Source: Apostichopus japonicus
Taxonomy: Eukaryota; Echinodermata; Holothuroidea; Aspidochirotida; Stichopodidae
Direction of reading: 5' to 3'
Length of the DNA stretch: 64,000 bases
Assembly (NCBI RefSeq): GCF_037975245.1
Contig: NC_092577.1
Location: 18,467,898 to 18,531,897, forward strand
Part shown: positions 21,481 through 33,803 of the stretch, in pieces
How the letters are laid out: the number at the start of each line of letters is the position of its first letter
Numbering within the stretch: position 1 is the stretch's first letter
The notes under the pieces: generated by a model
Told to the model about the DNA's origin: nothing
The model's database searches: none
The model's input: only the letters and a program-made list of their open reading frames with translations
Translations under genes and position numbers: made by a program

Positions 21481-22244
21481 TGCATTATCATGTGTACATC
21501 CAAAAAACAATTTTGGGGCAGTTCTGCTCCCTTGTAAATATAGGCTTATAAGCAAGGAACCATAGTGCCCCTTGGGGTCTTGTTAAAATTAAAATGCAGC
21601 CTATTTTTTATTCATTGATGGAGGGGAAAGTGAATCCGGACTGTGCCGGTTAACCAGTTCCACGGTTAACCGACTGAGCGTCGAATAACCGTGTTCACGG
21701 TTCCAAATTGCCGTTTTGTGTAACCGGTACACAAAGCCTGGTATACACAATTCACAATGTAAAAACCTATTAAATTTGCATCTTTCTATTCCTATTCCAA
21801 CCATATTGAACAAACTTAACCATTTCGGTTAACCGAAAAGCGAGCGTTTAGTTACACTGTGTAAACGGTTAGTAAAATGACCGTAAAAGCACAGCCCAGG
21901 AATCTATGCAGTCATGATGACGTATGTGTAACACTGCTTGTTTAACAGACTTACTGTACAGACATTAGTTTTTTCTGCTTCTTCAATTTCATACTTGGTA
22001 TACAAGTTTCTCATAATGAGTTTCAGATACCTATTCATTGTGGTAGAGGTCAAATGTCATATCAGGTCAACAGAGGTCAAATAACATAGATTTTAAACCC
22101 GGCCAGCCTCAAAGAATGATTAGTGCATTTAGTTGTCCGACCTAGTTTTTACTCATCTCGGTACATACACTAGTATTACCGTGTATTCTCATAAAACTAA
22201 TGAATACTGAAATAAAAAATCTTTTTTGCATCGAAAATTTTCAG
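21481..22244. other. Putative intron, nothing else seen
   Basis: AT-rich sequence ending with an AAAATTTTCAG acceptor. Contains GAGGTCAAATGTCATATCAGG, a further trace of the AGGTCA repeat (about 22046-22066). Confidence 0.4.
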
Positions 22245-22473
22245 GGTCACCAAAGAAACAACATGGTACTGCTACCATCCTGATGGTGAATAGAAGCTCT
22301 ATTTGTGTGAACAGTATGCTCAGATGTCTCTTGGTGTTGTTGGTTTTAAATAAGCTAAGTGTGGTAAGGGGAAAAAAATCAAAATCCTTGAAAGATCCTC
22401 ATCTGTAAGAATAATACAAATGGCAGTTGGCAGGGGAAGCTACTTTTGATTCCAGATCAAGACCTTCTAAGTA
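22245..22473 (+). pseudogene. Candidate third exon of the HECT-type gene, frameshifted
   Basis: Follows a TTTTCAG acceptor. In phase with exon 2 it reads SPKKQHGTATILMVNRSS. Other frames then carry AKCGKGKKIKILE, SSSVRIIQMAVGRG and KLLLIPDQDLL, which together resemble the part of HECT family proteins between the W-x-V-F-L region and the linker. Two frame changes are needed, one beside an A7 run (22373-22379), so the exon looks decayed. The donor is weak (A|GTATTA). Assignment is inferred from order, strand and phase. Confidence 0.3.
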
Positions 22474-23731
22474 TTAAAGGCATACTACTGGATATTATTT
22501 ATAAAACTATATAGAGTATTTGTAATAGACATTTATTTTCTTGCAGAGATAAGGAACCAAAATAGTAAATGTTGCCAATTGTATTGAAAACTGGTACAAA
22601 GTCAATGTTTTCATTGAATGGGATGTTCCAATTTACCCAAAGTTGAATACAAAGCCTTGAATGCTCATAACTTTGCAAACATATGGCCAATAGTGATGAT
22701 ATTGGCATGTTTGTCACTATCAGTAATTATGAGTTTGCGATCTTCTGTGTCATTTCGGCGTGTCATTTTAAACACACGATCTTGACAATATTTGGATAAT
22801 GTTGCTTAAATGTTAGTTCATATCAAAAGATGCATTCATTTCATAATACCGTACTGACGCCAGTGCGGCAAGTATAGTCTCACCCCTATTTAAGGTGAAA
22901 TATTGCGAACATTGGGGGTGGGACTTGACATGCGGGCCGGGTCGGACACAAAATTTACGTTAAGTTCTAAATAGACCCTCACATGCCGTGATGAAATAGA
23001 TCATTGAGGAAAAAAAATCGTTGTCTTTTGTCTTGTCTACAACTTTAACTTTTGAACTGATGACACAGTTGATATTTTTATTACAAATCCATTTGACCGA
23101 TTTTGGAGAATCGTGGCAGTTGAGGAACATAAAAAAATACAGTGGGACTTTACTAGGGTGCACGGCTGTTTTCCGAAATTTACCCAAAACCTATGGGGGG
23201 GGGGTTATACTCGAAAGTGGAACTATACTCACGTCAGTACGGTAATAAAATGCCAGAGTTATGACAACCAATGATTTGTTTTGTGATAGCTATAGCCAAA
23301 TTTGCCAATAGAAATGTACTTGGACGTTAAATTTGTAACAATAATATATACTGTAAGAGTGCTTTCAAGCCCAGCAACAGTAGCTGTTTGGCTTCTTCAA
23401 ATGGCTCCTGGTTCCATCGCTGTGCCTATGAACCAGGGGTCACTTTCTGAATAAAAACAGCCCCTTGTGTTTTCAATTTTATTTCCATTCACCTGTGCTG
23501 GCTAACTCAACACGAGAAAATTGTGATGAATTCAAATTGGTTGGTAGGTTGGCTACAAAAGGATATAGGATAGGTAAGGGCTCTATCTCTTTCAAATTGC
23601 CCCAGCTTCCAGCAAGGGATGTGGAATTTGGTTCATGAACCAGTCAACACCTGAAACAAGTGGTCCCATTGACCAAGGTTCTTTCAATTCTAATTTCACC
23701 ATTTGATTGTCTTCTTGGTTTTTTCATTTAG

Positions 23732-23784
23732 CTATTTCAGCCATCAGATTCTGGAACACCCACCATTGCTTTTCGCAGTCAGAG
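23732..23784 (+). other. Possible small exon
   Basis: Bounded by TTTTTTCATTTAG and AGAG|GTATTT. One frame reads LFQPSDSGTPTIAFRSQ, a linker-like sequence. Its phase does not connect neatly to the next candidate exon, so this is weak. Confidence 0.2.
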
Positions 23785-24472
23785 GTATTTTTTATTTCAT
23801 ATTCATTGTTACAGGCGAAAGAATTTATCATATGTTATGCTTAAGTAGGAAAAGTGTACAATTCAAAAACAATTGAGTAGCTGAAAGTCATTTGATGTCT
23901 GGATGAACATATAGGTCAATGGCTAAATTTGTGGTGATATGACAAATTGTGATAAATTCATGTATTTAAGTTTGAATTTTTGGTATAGGATCATTATTTT
24001 GAGGGAGATCAAATATCACATCAGGTCAACAACTGGGTACAAAAGAAAACCAAAAAGGTTTTGTGATTCCTTGTCATGTAAGGTAAGCCATGTCAAACCA
24101 TGATGTAAATATGCTATTACTCTAGTTTACACAACTAACAGCCGAACATAGACACCAATTAAGTATGTGATGCATGGAACGTAGCACATTTGTGGCTTAG
24201 CAATTGACATTTCACCTCAATCAACTCAAACTATGCACTGACCCACCAAGGGCAACCTGGAACCGTGTATGAGTATCATACCAGTTTGCCCTGAATCTGA
24301 TGGGTTGGTCTACAAGATTGTCAGTTTGTGACCGCTGTTGACCTCATAGCATTTGAACTGTAGCATAAACAATTTTAGGTCTCCTATTTTCTGAAGCCAA
24401 CCCATAAACAAAGAATGAACCAAATTCGAGCTATGTGTTGTTCAAGTGTGAACCTTCTCTTTTTAATTTCAG

Positions 24473-24560
24473 CTGCATCAGTATCATCTCCAGCAAATGA
24501 TCACCAGTCTGCCGTTGTTGAAACTCCAATTAATGATTATCCTCTACTTAGTAGATAATA
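24473..24560 (+). other. Possible linker exon of the HECT-type gene
   Basis: After a TTTTTAATTTCAG acceptor the sequence reads ASVSSPANDHQSAVVE, TPINDYPLLSR, then TAA; a GTAGAT donor could lie just before the stop. Composition is typical of a disordered linker. No domain. Confidence 0.3.
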
Positions 24561-25493
24561 CATATGCACCTGTTTGGAATTGAAACCTGGCTGGATTTGC
24601 AATAAAAATATCCTGCCAGAATTTTTGGCGATCCTAAAGTGTTGGAGTGATTACTCCAGTAACTGGGCAGGAATCGCGACTCGAGTAGAGTCAATCAACT
24701 CGCCCATGCTTATAGACAATTCAGCTCAAATACCCGGTGCAAATGCTTGTAAGATTCATGTAAACACCATCACTTAGCAAGGTTGAGAATCACATATTTG
24801 GTATGTAGATTCCTCATAATATCATGGTCATCATTTTTGGTGCAGTTCAAATGTCATCTGATGTCTCGAGAGGTTAGACACTAAAATATGGTAAAAGAAG
24901 CAGTTATAGTACTAGTATTTAGGCCTATTTAAACAATGGAATGCATGTACCAGGAAAAAAAGGTTTTATCCTAAAGTTTCACAGTTCTTATAAGACAGTT
25001 ACTGACCCATATTATCATTTTTTTTTTACATGTAACATATAGTCACGTTTTACTTTAAAAAAATAGGCATCACACATTCATTGTATCTATCTGTCAACAC
25101 TCAACAGATATATGCTGTAAATTGTTGACAGATTATTATTATAATAATAATAATAACAATAACCTTTCAACAATTAAAAATGTTATTCACTCAGTCCGTG
25201 TGTGCGATGTTGGTCAAAGTCAATCAGGTTATGGGGCCTGTTGGGGGATTTTATAGATATTTATATTTAAATAGTAGGTTTTATATTTAATAGGATTTAT
25301 GTTGAAAAAATAGGTGCAAGGTCATTTGAGGTCACCAGTGGTCAAATCCTTGTGTTTGGCATGTAAACATTTGCTTTCCCAGTGCTATCTTTCATTTCCA
25401 TTTTTCATTGAATAATTCACATGGTTAATTCATCATTTAAACATTTATCATTTAATTGAAAACATTAACCATTGTACAATATATGTAACGATA
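24561..25493. other. Intronic/intergenic, AT-rich; TTA microsatellite
   Basis: Contains TAATAATAATAATAA near 25140-25155 and fragments of GAGGTCA/CCAGTGGTCAAA repeat sequence near 25329. No gene. Confidence 0.4.
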
Positions 25494-25887
25494 TTATGGA
25501 TAGGATAGGATAGGAAAGCTGCTTATGTCCTAGGGATAGCTTAAGGGGATTACAAGGCTGGGATTACTTTGTACGTAAAGACTTGCTAATAGGATTAAAG
25601 GATAGAGCCAGAGATGAGGAGAGGGGTTACGGGCAGTTGGACTGTGGCTTTTGTGAGGTGAGGAGCCAAGGTATTAGGAGACGAGAAAAGGAGAGAAGCG
25701 TAAGGGAGTGTGGGAAGATAGCGAGGATAGTGTTGCAAGGAAGCAGAGGTTGTTTAAGGAAAATTGATGTGAAGGAATTGTGAAAGGAAGCAGTGGAGTT
25801 ATGTGGAGCTATGTGGAGTTTGAAAAATAAAGGAAGAAAAGCAACGAATGACACTTTCTTGAACTTATTACCCCACACTACGTAACA
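25494..25887 (+). repeat. 5' LTR of gypsy element 1
   Basis: Begins TGTAACGATATTATGG and ends CACACTACGTAACA, the TG...CA ends expected of an LTR, 394 bp. It carries GGATAGGATAGGATAGG near its start and is followed directly by the primer-binding region. No second copy was found downstream, so the 3' LTR is missing from the window. Confidence 0.65.
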
Positions 25888-25905
25888 TGGTGGCAACGGT
25901 TTAAA
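25888..25905 (+). promoter_or_regulatory. Primer-binding site region, gypsy 1
   Basis: TGGTGGCAACGG directly follows the LTR terminal CA. The TGG start is typical because host tRNAs end in CCA. The priming tRNA was not identified. Confidence 0.5.
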
Positions 25906-26470
25906 AGAAGAAATACCTCGGTGTTTGCCCACTACCATTGTGATACATCCGCTACCAGCAAAAAGTCAATAAGACTCAAAGATATATATATATATATATA
26001 TCGTTTACTAATGTGTTAGTCATGCAGACGATTGTTTATTCAAAAGAAATTATGTAACACAGAAATCTTGGGCGAAATGGATGGATAGTCATCGTCTCAG
26101 GAACATTGAAAGAAGCAAGATCCCGAGGGTATGTAACAACATCATACAACCGCATAGTGGTGGAGCTTATTGTACGGCGGAGATTATTCAACGCCCAAGG
26201 GTGGAAAAAGTCATTTGTTTGGTGGCAGAGAAGGAGAAACCAAAATATATAAAACAGACAGCAACCAACTGTGAGAGCTGAGTCACTTGTATGGATTCAT
26301 TTTCGAGGAGTTCTTCTTGGACACTTTCTGGCTGAAACTGCGGTGGAGAATCTGAAAGAGGTGACACTTACATTAAGGTTGTAAATTGTTATATATTTAT
26401 TTATAATTGCTATTTTCATCTTCTCCATTTAAGGGTGCATCATGTATAATTTAAGATCAGAGAAAATGAA

Positions 26471-27190
26471 GTGAAAATGAACACAACAGATAGAAAGGAA
26501 GACGAAACTTGCCCACCAGGGATACCTGAAGGTCTTCCAAAAGAAATGTGGATTGACTACTTACTAGAGATGCGTAAGGTAGAAGCACAAATTGAAATAG
26601 AAAAGTCCAAACAAGATCATGAACTGAACAAGGCTAAAGTAGAGGCAGATAAAGAAGTAAAACTACAGCAACTTCAGACAGAGAAGGAAACTGCCAAAGT
26701 TCAAGCGAACCCAACTTCAGTGGCAAGTGGTGAAAGTGTAAATTTGATGAAGGTACCTCGTCTGCATGAAAATGAAGATGTCGATGTATATCTTAGAGGT
26801 TTTGAAATGTTAGCAGAAACAAACAAGTGGGATAAATCACAGTGGGCAATATTTTTTATCCCAAATTTATCTGGTAAGGCTAAGGAAGCCTATGTGAACC
26901 TCCCTATAACAGAGTCTCAGAATTATGATACGATAAAAGCTGCCATACTAACAGAGAGCAGAAACTTACAGAGTCAAATTTAGAAACACCACAAAAAAAA
27001 AGAGATCAAACTGTGTCAGGGTGGGTTAATGACTTCAATCACCATTTAAATGGTTGGATAAAATTCTCAGATGTAGAAGAAAAGGATGTTGAAGCTGTAA
27101 AAGAACTATTAGTTGTCGAGCAAGCAATTAGTTGCCTCCCTACTGATTTAGGCATCCACCTGGGGGATAGGCAAATTAAATGGTAAATGG
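26471..27190 (+). pseudogene. Gag of gypsy element 1, broken
   Basis: The first frame (26477 ATG, to 26983) has an N-terminal coiled-coil-like charged stretch (EIEKSKQDHELNKAKVEADK) and a capsid-like region (MKVPRLHENEDVDVYLRGFE, AIFFIPNLSGKAKEAYVNL). After a TAG it continues in the same frame with WVNDFNHHLNGWI and ISCLPTDLGIHLGDRQIKW. The zinc knuckle expected at the end of Gag is missing: the frame joins protease sequence directly, so an internal deletion is likely near 27185. Gag would form the particle that packages element RNA. Confidence 0.75.
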
Positions 27191-27454
27191 ATAACAGTAT
27201 CAGCTGTGGGAGGGACAGTTGAAGTCCCATTGGCCGAAGTGGAACTAAACTGTGAGCTGATAACTGGCAAAGTAAGAGTAGCTGTTACTGAAGGTTTGCA
27301 GAAAGATTTTCTTCTTGGTCATGATTTAGATTCTCATTGTGGGGAAGCCATTAGAAGAGACATCTGTGTATTAACCAGAGCTCAAGCACGGAATGAAGTA
27401 CAAGAGTTTAAACATGGTGAAAGAGAACTAAGAGAGTATGTTGAGCAACGGTGA
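27191..27454 (+). pseudogene. Protease remnant of gypsy element 1
   Basis: Reads NGKWITVSAVGGTVEVPLAE, then VAVTEGLQKDFLLGHDLDSH, the C-terminal half of a retropepsin-like aspartic protease (the LLGxD segment). The active-site DTG triad is absent. After a TGA, the sequence passes into a spacer that joins integrase; the RT and RNase H expected here are missing. Confidence 0.6.
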
Positions 27455-27631
27455 AAAGAACATGGTGACAAGGTAAAAGATAGAATAGAAGAAACAAATG
27501 AGATGGAACAAGGAGGAAAACCGGTTGTGTTAGAACCTGTCAGTGCTGGGATAACCAAAATAGTTTCAATTAATAAGGAAAGGCTAATAGCTATGCAAAA
27601 CTCAGATGCCTCTCTACAAGGGATAAGAGAT

Positions 27632-29015
27632 AGTTCAGTCAGAAGAAGTAGGCACGCATAGAGTTTGCTTCTTTACCAAAGATGGGTTATTACTGAGGAA
27701 GTGGCAAAGAGCCCAGAATAAAGGCCATGAGGGTGACTTAGATAAGGTACAAGTGACAGAACAGATTGTAGTACCAAAGGAATGTAGAACAGATATTCTT
27801 GAAATGGCGCATGATAACGCAGGACACATGGGAGTTACTAAAACGAAGGATAGAGTGTTAATGCATTTCTATTGGCCGGGAATCTTTCAAGACATATCAC
27901 ATTACTGTAGAACATGTACAGTATGTCAGAAATTGGATAAAGGCAAACAAATTCGCAAGTATCCATTACTACCCATGCCAATTATTGATACACCTTTCCA
28001 ACGTATAGGTATAGACATAATTGGCCCAATGATAAGGACTAGGAAAAGGAACATGTACCTGCTCACCATTCTGGATTATGCCACCAGGTATCCTGAGGCT
28101 ATCCCCTTGTCCAACATCAGAGCAGAAACAGTTGTGGATGCCCTGATACAGGTTTTCGCTAGGATAGGTTTACCCAGGGAAATTGTTCATGACCAAGGGA
28201 CAAACTTCATGTCGAGGGTTATGAAATCGATTTGCAGTAGACTCCATATTACCCAAATCGCAACCTCAGCGAGGCACCAACAAACAAATGGTATGACAGA
28301 ACGTTTTCATGGTACTCTCAAAAACATGATGAGGTCCTTGACGGAGGATCAAATGAAACATTGGGATGAGTACAAACCTTCATTTTTATTCGCTTACAGG
28401 GAAGTCCCATGTGCTACCACAGGATATGCTCCCTTTGAATTGCTGTATGGTAGAAAAATTAGAGGTCCACTGAGCACTCTTAAAGATATGTGGGTATCAT
28501 CTGATAGTGATCCCAATGATGTGGTAACACACTTGCTGAGTATGCGCAAACGCATCCCGAAACTATTGCAAGATGCTAATGAGAACACAAGGAAAAGCCA
28601 AAAGAAAATGAAAAAGAATTATGACAAGAATGCCACCCCCAGGGAATTTAAGGCAGGTGAAAGGGTATTGGTATTTCTTCCAGAGGGGCCTTCAAAGTTT
28701 GACAACAAGTGGCAGGGACCGTATGTTGTGAAAAGACGGATAAATCGGGTGAATTATGAAATTGAGTTGCCTGATAAATGTAAGTCTAACAGGATTGTAC
28801 ATGTTAACTTGTGCAAAATTTGGTATAACAGAGAGCAAGAAACCCAAATCTCTAAATGTGTATATGTAACTGGTGTGGTACATGAAATCAGTAGTGAAAA
28901 TTCAGGCATGGTGGACAGTGGAAAAACAGATGAAGGTGAAGAATTTGGGTGGTTAGATGATAACTTGGGTCCGTCATTGGTGCAAACTCAAACATGGCGA
29001 GATGTAGAAATCTAG
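27632..29015 (+). CDS. Integrase of gypsy element 1
   Basis: An intact-looking frame, recognisable from VQSEEVGTHRVCFF (27632) and with an internal Met at 27753. Counting from that Met: zinc-binding H20, H25, C55, C58; catalytic D88 (IGIDIIGP), D147 (HDQGTNF) and E183 (MTERFHGTL); and a GPY/F-type C-terminal module (FDNKWQGPYVVKRR near 335). No chromodomain is visible. The acidic tail ends at DVEI. Integrase would insert element cDNA. It is immediately followed by a LINE, not by a 3' LTR. It is the best-preserved part of the element. Confidence 0.85.
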
Positions 29016-29089
29016 AAAGAGTTGTCACACAAGCAGAGAGGGGAAGTCATGGAAGTAATACATGCTTATAGTTATGGCGCTGGGATAGG

Positions 29090-32000
29090 ATGTGTGGCGC
29101 TGCTCGCGTGGCGACACAGCTTGCAGTTTCCTCTGGAATTCCATGTTTCATCGTTCTATTGTCGCTGTTTTATCCACCGAATGCTGTCAATATGTGCTCT
29201 AAGTGGATGTTTATCGTTTTGTTGGTTGTGTTTGTGACTGTTTGTATCGTTTCCCACGGAAATGGCGAGGTTTTTCATAATGGCCACCGGACAGTCTTCT
29301 ATTACACTCCATCGGAACTTCGCGCAATCGGTACTAGATGTGCAGTCGGTACAGGACTACCAGATATGCGATTACCAAAAGAGATGAGGCGACGAAAGCG
29401 TGGGAAAGCAGGAGGTGTCAAACGAAGGAATAGTCAGTGTAAGAACCGGCCTTATTTACCCTCAATCATAATGGGAAATGTTCAATCTCTCAGCAACAAG
29501 ATGGATGAACTTTGTGCGAGTGTGAGATATTTGTCGGACTTCAGGAATACTTGTATTGTGTCGTTAACAGAGACATGGTTGACAGGTAACCATAGTGACG
29601 ATCATGTTAACATCGACGGATTCCAACTGGTACGTGGTGACAGGGATTTGGAAGCGGCTGGTAAATGCAGTGGGGGAGGTGTGTGTGTTTACGTCAACCA
29701 GAAGTGGTGTCACCCAAATAATGTGTACAGAAAGGACTATGTTTGCACCCCCCACCTGGAAATGTTAACTGTTTCTGTACGGCCATTTTATCTACCGCGG
29801 GAGTTCTCACACGTTTTAGTCTGTACTGTTTACATACCGGACAAGTCCGTTGCCAAGGCGGGTAGTGCTGAGTTGATTAAGGCCATTCAAGATTTGGAAG
29901 CTAAAGCCCCTGATGCCCTTGTTGTGGTAAATGGAGATTTCAACCATGGATCAATGAAACACCCGGGATTACGGTTTTATCAACACGTCAATTGTCCAAC
30001 ACGGGGGGAATCGACTCTGGACCTTTGTTACACCAACGTCAAAGACGCTTATGTATCATCCCAGTTGACTAAGCTTGGTGAAGCCGACCATGACCTCGTT
30101 CTCCTGTTACCAAAGTACAGGCCTGTCGTCCAGCGTGAAAAGCCGCGGGTAATTACAATCAAACAATGGTCGGATGATGCCCTGGATCAACTCCAAGACT
30201 GTTTTGATCGCACGGACTGGGAAATGTTTGTTGACACTGCCGATGATATTCACGAATTAACGGACACCGTCAGCTCCTATATCAAATTTTGTGAGGACGC
30301 CATCATTCCCACGAAGAAAGTCAAATGTTACCCCAATAACAAGCCATGGATTACTAAAAGGGTGAAACAGTTGATCAATAAGAAGAAACTGATATTCAGA
30401 ACGGGTTCTAAAAATGACTTGAAGCTAATTCAGAAGGAGATTAACTCTGTAATCAAACAAGAGAAAGATGCTTATAAACGGAAAATCGAAAATAATTTCA
30501 CAACAAACAACATTAGGGATGTGTGGACCGGCATGCGTTTGATGAGCGGTTATACTAACGGTAGCTCGAAGCATTGCTCATTACCAGAATACTCCCAAAC
30601 CTACGCCAATCAACTGAACTCATTTTATAACCGGTTCGATTGCCACGATTTCACGGATGAAATCGAACGTATTCTCAGAGTAACTTCCGGGGAGTCCGCG
30701 CCTTTCCTAACCATAACAGAGGATGATGTACTTAAAGATTTCTCGCGGCTGAACGCATCAAAATCAGCTGGACCGGACAAACTCTCACCGCGAGTTTTGA
30801 AACTATGTAACCATCAATTGTCATATATCTTCACCCACATTTTCAACTTGTGCTTTAGGACCCAGTGCATCCCTCGCCTATGGAAACAATCCTGTATTAT
30901 TCCGGTGCCCAAAAAGTCAACTATCACCAGCATGAATGATCTTCGTCCGGTGGCGCTCACTTCCGTAGCCATGAAATCATGTGAAAGATTTATATTGCAG
31001 TATATCAAAAGGCTAACTGTAAACCTAATGGATGATCACCAGTTCGCATATAGGAAGGGACGCAACACTGACGATGCACTCCTGTTCACATTGGACACAT
31101 TATACTCCCATCTCGAAGACTCTAAATCTGGTAAAGTCTCCGCTCGCATCATGTTCTTTGATTTTTCATCTGCTTTTAATACGATGCAACCTCATATTTT
31201 AGCTAACGTTTTACTTGGATCTGATGATGTGCCACATGCTTTGGTTCGATGGGTATTGGACTATCTCACTAACCGCTCACAATTTGTACGTATCGGTCGT
31301 GATGTTGTATCTGACATTATGGAATGTAGCACTGGAGCACCACAGGGCACTGTGTTAGCACCATTCCTATTCACTCTGTATACCTCCGGAATACGCTCCA
31401 CTGACCTCAGCTGTCCGCTCATCAAGTTCGCGGATGACACTGCTCTCGTTGGCCGGATTAAAAATGACGATGACCGGATCTACCGTGAACAAATTGCCAA
31501 TTTTGTTGCTGAATGCGACAGCAATTATCTCCATCTTAACGTCAGCAAGACGAAGGAACTCATTATAGACTTCCGGAGAGCGAACAAGATAGTGCCCGAA
31601 CCTGTGGTCATTGACAGTAAGACAGTGGATAGGGTAACTGAGTACAAATATTTGGGTGTAGTTATGGATGATCAGCTAAAGTGAGATGCACATGTTGAGT
31701 ATGTTGCCAAACGTTTGAAACCACGAATGTATTGCTTGAGGAAATTAGTCTCTTTTGACGTGAACCAGAACATTTTATCCATTTTTTTTTTTTTTTTTTA
31801 CAACTCTATTATTAGTAGTGTTTGGTCATACTGCATAACTTCCTGGGTTGGTAACATAAATAAGACATCCAAGAAAGTGTTAGATGATACTGTTATACGG
31901 GCAGGTAGGGCTGTTGGGAAACGCTTGCCAATGGTTGACGAGGTCTTTGATAGTCGGGTTGATGATAAGCTTCATTCAGTTCTCAAGGATATCGATCACC

Positions 32001-32137
32001 CTCTCCACGCTCCTTTAAATAATTGTATTATCCCTCGTAGTGGGAGGATGAGACCTCCGAAGGCTCATACTAATCGTTACCCCTCATCTTTCATGGGACA
32101 AGCTGTTAGAATTTTTAATGCATCTTTTAATCGCTAA
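29090..32137 (+). pseudogene. LINE ORF with APE endonuclease and reverse transcriptase, single nonsense codon
   Basis: One frame of 1,015 codons interrupted only by TGA at 31682-31684 (after VVMDDQLK, where Trp is usual). A hydrophobic N-terminal segment (WMFIVLLVVFVTVCIV, about 38-54) precedes an apurinic-endonuclease domain (NVQSLSNKMDEL, SLTETWL, VNGDFNHG, ADHDLVLL). The RT follows with RPVALTSVAMKSCERF, FFDFSSAFNTM, GAPQGTVLAPFLF and FADD (780-783), then YKYLGVVMDD. It is Rex1/CR1-like in layout. After the stop the frame continues (YVAKRLKPRMYCLRKL) and holds a T18 run at 31782-31799 that adds a run of Phe. Evidently a young copy inserted between gypsy pieces. Confidence 0.85.
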
Positions 32138-32406
32138 TCTCTTGCCTTTGTCTTTCCTTCTTTCATTGGGTTCTTATCATATTTACCGTTTGTGATTTGT
32201 TTATACATTTTATTCCTTGCCATTCTGTGAGCTTCGGCCCATCTGTTCCCGTTCCTTGTTATTAGCATTTCGTATGCTTTTATTGTCCTACTGTTTGTTC
32301 TCTTATTGTTGTATAGTATCGTTTTTATATCTTACTGTTTATCTGCAAGCATGTAATTTCCCTATCGGATGCAATAAAGTTTATCTTATCTTATCTCTTA
32401 TCTTAT
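32138..32406 (+). repeat. LINE 3' UTR and (TTATC)n tail
   Basis: T-rich 3' UTR, then GCAATAAAGTTTATCTTATC (AATAAA signal near 32372) and several TTATC units. Short repeated tails instead of poly(A) are typical of CR1/L2-type LINEs. Gypsy sequence resumes directly after. Confidence 0.75.
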
Positions 32407-32414
32407 GTATTCTG

Positions 32415-33668
32415 TGACCTCCCAGGTAGAACACACTTAGTCAAACATCACATCCAACTTCACACAAAATCACCTATTAGACAACAGGCCTACAGGGTAC
32501 CACATGCTCTTAGAGATCGTGTAAAACAGGAACTGGACAGCATGTTAAAGCTAGGGATAATAGAACCTACCATTAGCTCATATGCCTCACCAATAGTCAT
32601 TGTATCCAAATCCGACGAGAAATTGCGTTTGTGCACAGACTAAAAATTCAGTCTTTGACCCATATTCTATGCCCAGGATTGATTAAATCCTAGATGAAAT
32701 AGCTGGTGCCCACTATATAAGTACTTTTGATCTCACAAAGGGTTTTTACCAGGTCCCAATAGACACAGAGTCGAGGGATAAAACTTCCTTTTGTGACGCC
32801 ATTTGGCCAATATAGGTACACAGTATTGCCATTTGGTCTTCAAAACAGACTTATGGACTGTGTACTTAAGGGTTGTGAGAGTTTCTCCAGGGCGTACATT
32901 GATGACATTTGTATATTTAGCAAGAGTTGGTCAGAACATATCGCACATGTACAGGCAGTTCTCCATAAGTTAGAGGAGGCTGGCCTAAAAGCGAAACCCA
33001 AGAAGTGCAAGTTTGCTTTCCATCAGATAGCCTATTTAGGTCACAAGATTGGTGGTGGAGTTGTTACTCCAATTTGGGATATTGTAGAAGGGGTTGAGAA
33101 TTTTCCCCAGCCCCTGACCAAAAGAAATGTTAGGGCCTTGTTAGGACTTACAGGATACTATAGAAAATTTGTTGAAAATTTTGCTAAGCTGGCAAAACCA
33201 CTAACAGACCTAACTAGAAAGGACTTGCCTAATGCTGTCCACTGGGATCAAGCATGCGAGCAGGCTTTTCAGTCTTTGAAGGACAAACTTACCAGCCAGC
33301 CAATTCTTTATGCCCCAGACTTCAACAAAACATTTGTTGTACAAACCGATGCCTCAAATTTTGGAATTGGGGCTGTTCTCGGTCAGACAGGTAAGGATGG
33401 GAAAGAACATCCCGTTGCTTACATAAGTCGTAAATTGTCAGAAAGAGAACAAAGATTTAGCGTACCCGAAAAAGAAGCCCTGGCAATCATTTGGGCTGTC
33501 GCTAAACTTAAGTATTATCTGATTGGTGTCAGCTTCAAAATTTTCACAGACCACCAAGCTCTGAAATGGCTGGAGAAAACCAAAGGCTCAAATAATAGGC
33601 TGTTGAGATGGTCATTGGCTTTACAGCAATTCAGTTTTGATGTGCAGTACAGGAGGGGGTGCTCAAAT
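32415..33668 (+). pseudogene. Displaced gypsy RT-RNase H block
   Basis: The start reads GRTHLVKHHIQL, then YRVPHALRDRVKQELDSML and SSYASPIVIVSK, followed by TAA and further frame changes to 32793. From there a clean 292-codon frame carries TVLPFGLQN, the catalytic AYIDDICIFSKSW, LGHKIGGGVVTP, the tether GLTGYYRKFVENF and RNase H (QTDASNFGIGAVL, EKEALAIIWAVAK, FTDHQALKWL), ending after QYRRGCSN. By family order it should lie between the protease and integrase of element 1, yet it follows the integrase and the LINE. The FxxxTFQRxM stretch of RT is also shortened (NRLMDCVLKGCE). Confidence 0.8.
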
Positions 33669-33803
33669 TAGTCAGGTGGCTTAGCAAGAATATTTAGGCT
33701 TAACGTTACAGGCCGGACAAAAGTACCAAATTTGGCATGGAGTTTCTTTTCGACCTATCTATCGATTTTATCCGTGGAACCCACTTTATCGGTTCCGATT
33801 TTT

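Noticed and set aside
29022-29237. Possible envelope-like ORF after gypsy integrase
   Set aside because: Overlaps the LINE N-terminal region in another frame and has no envelope features.
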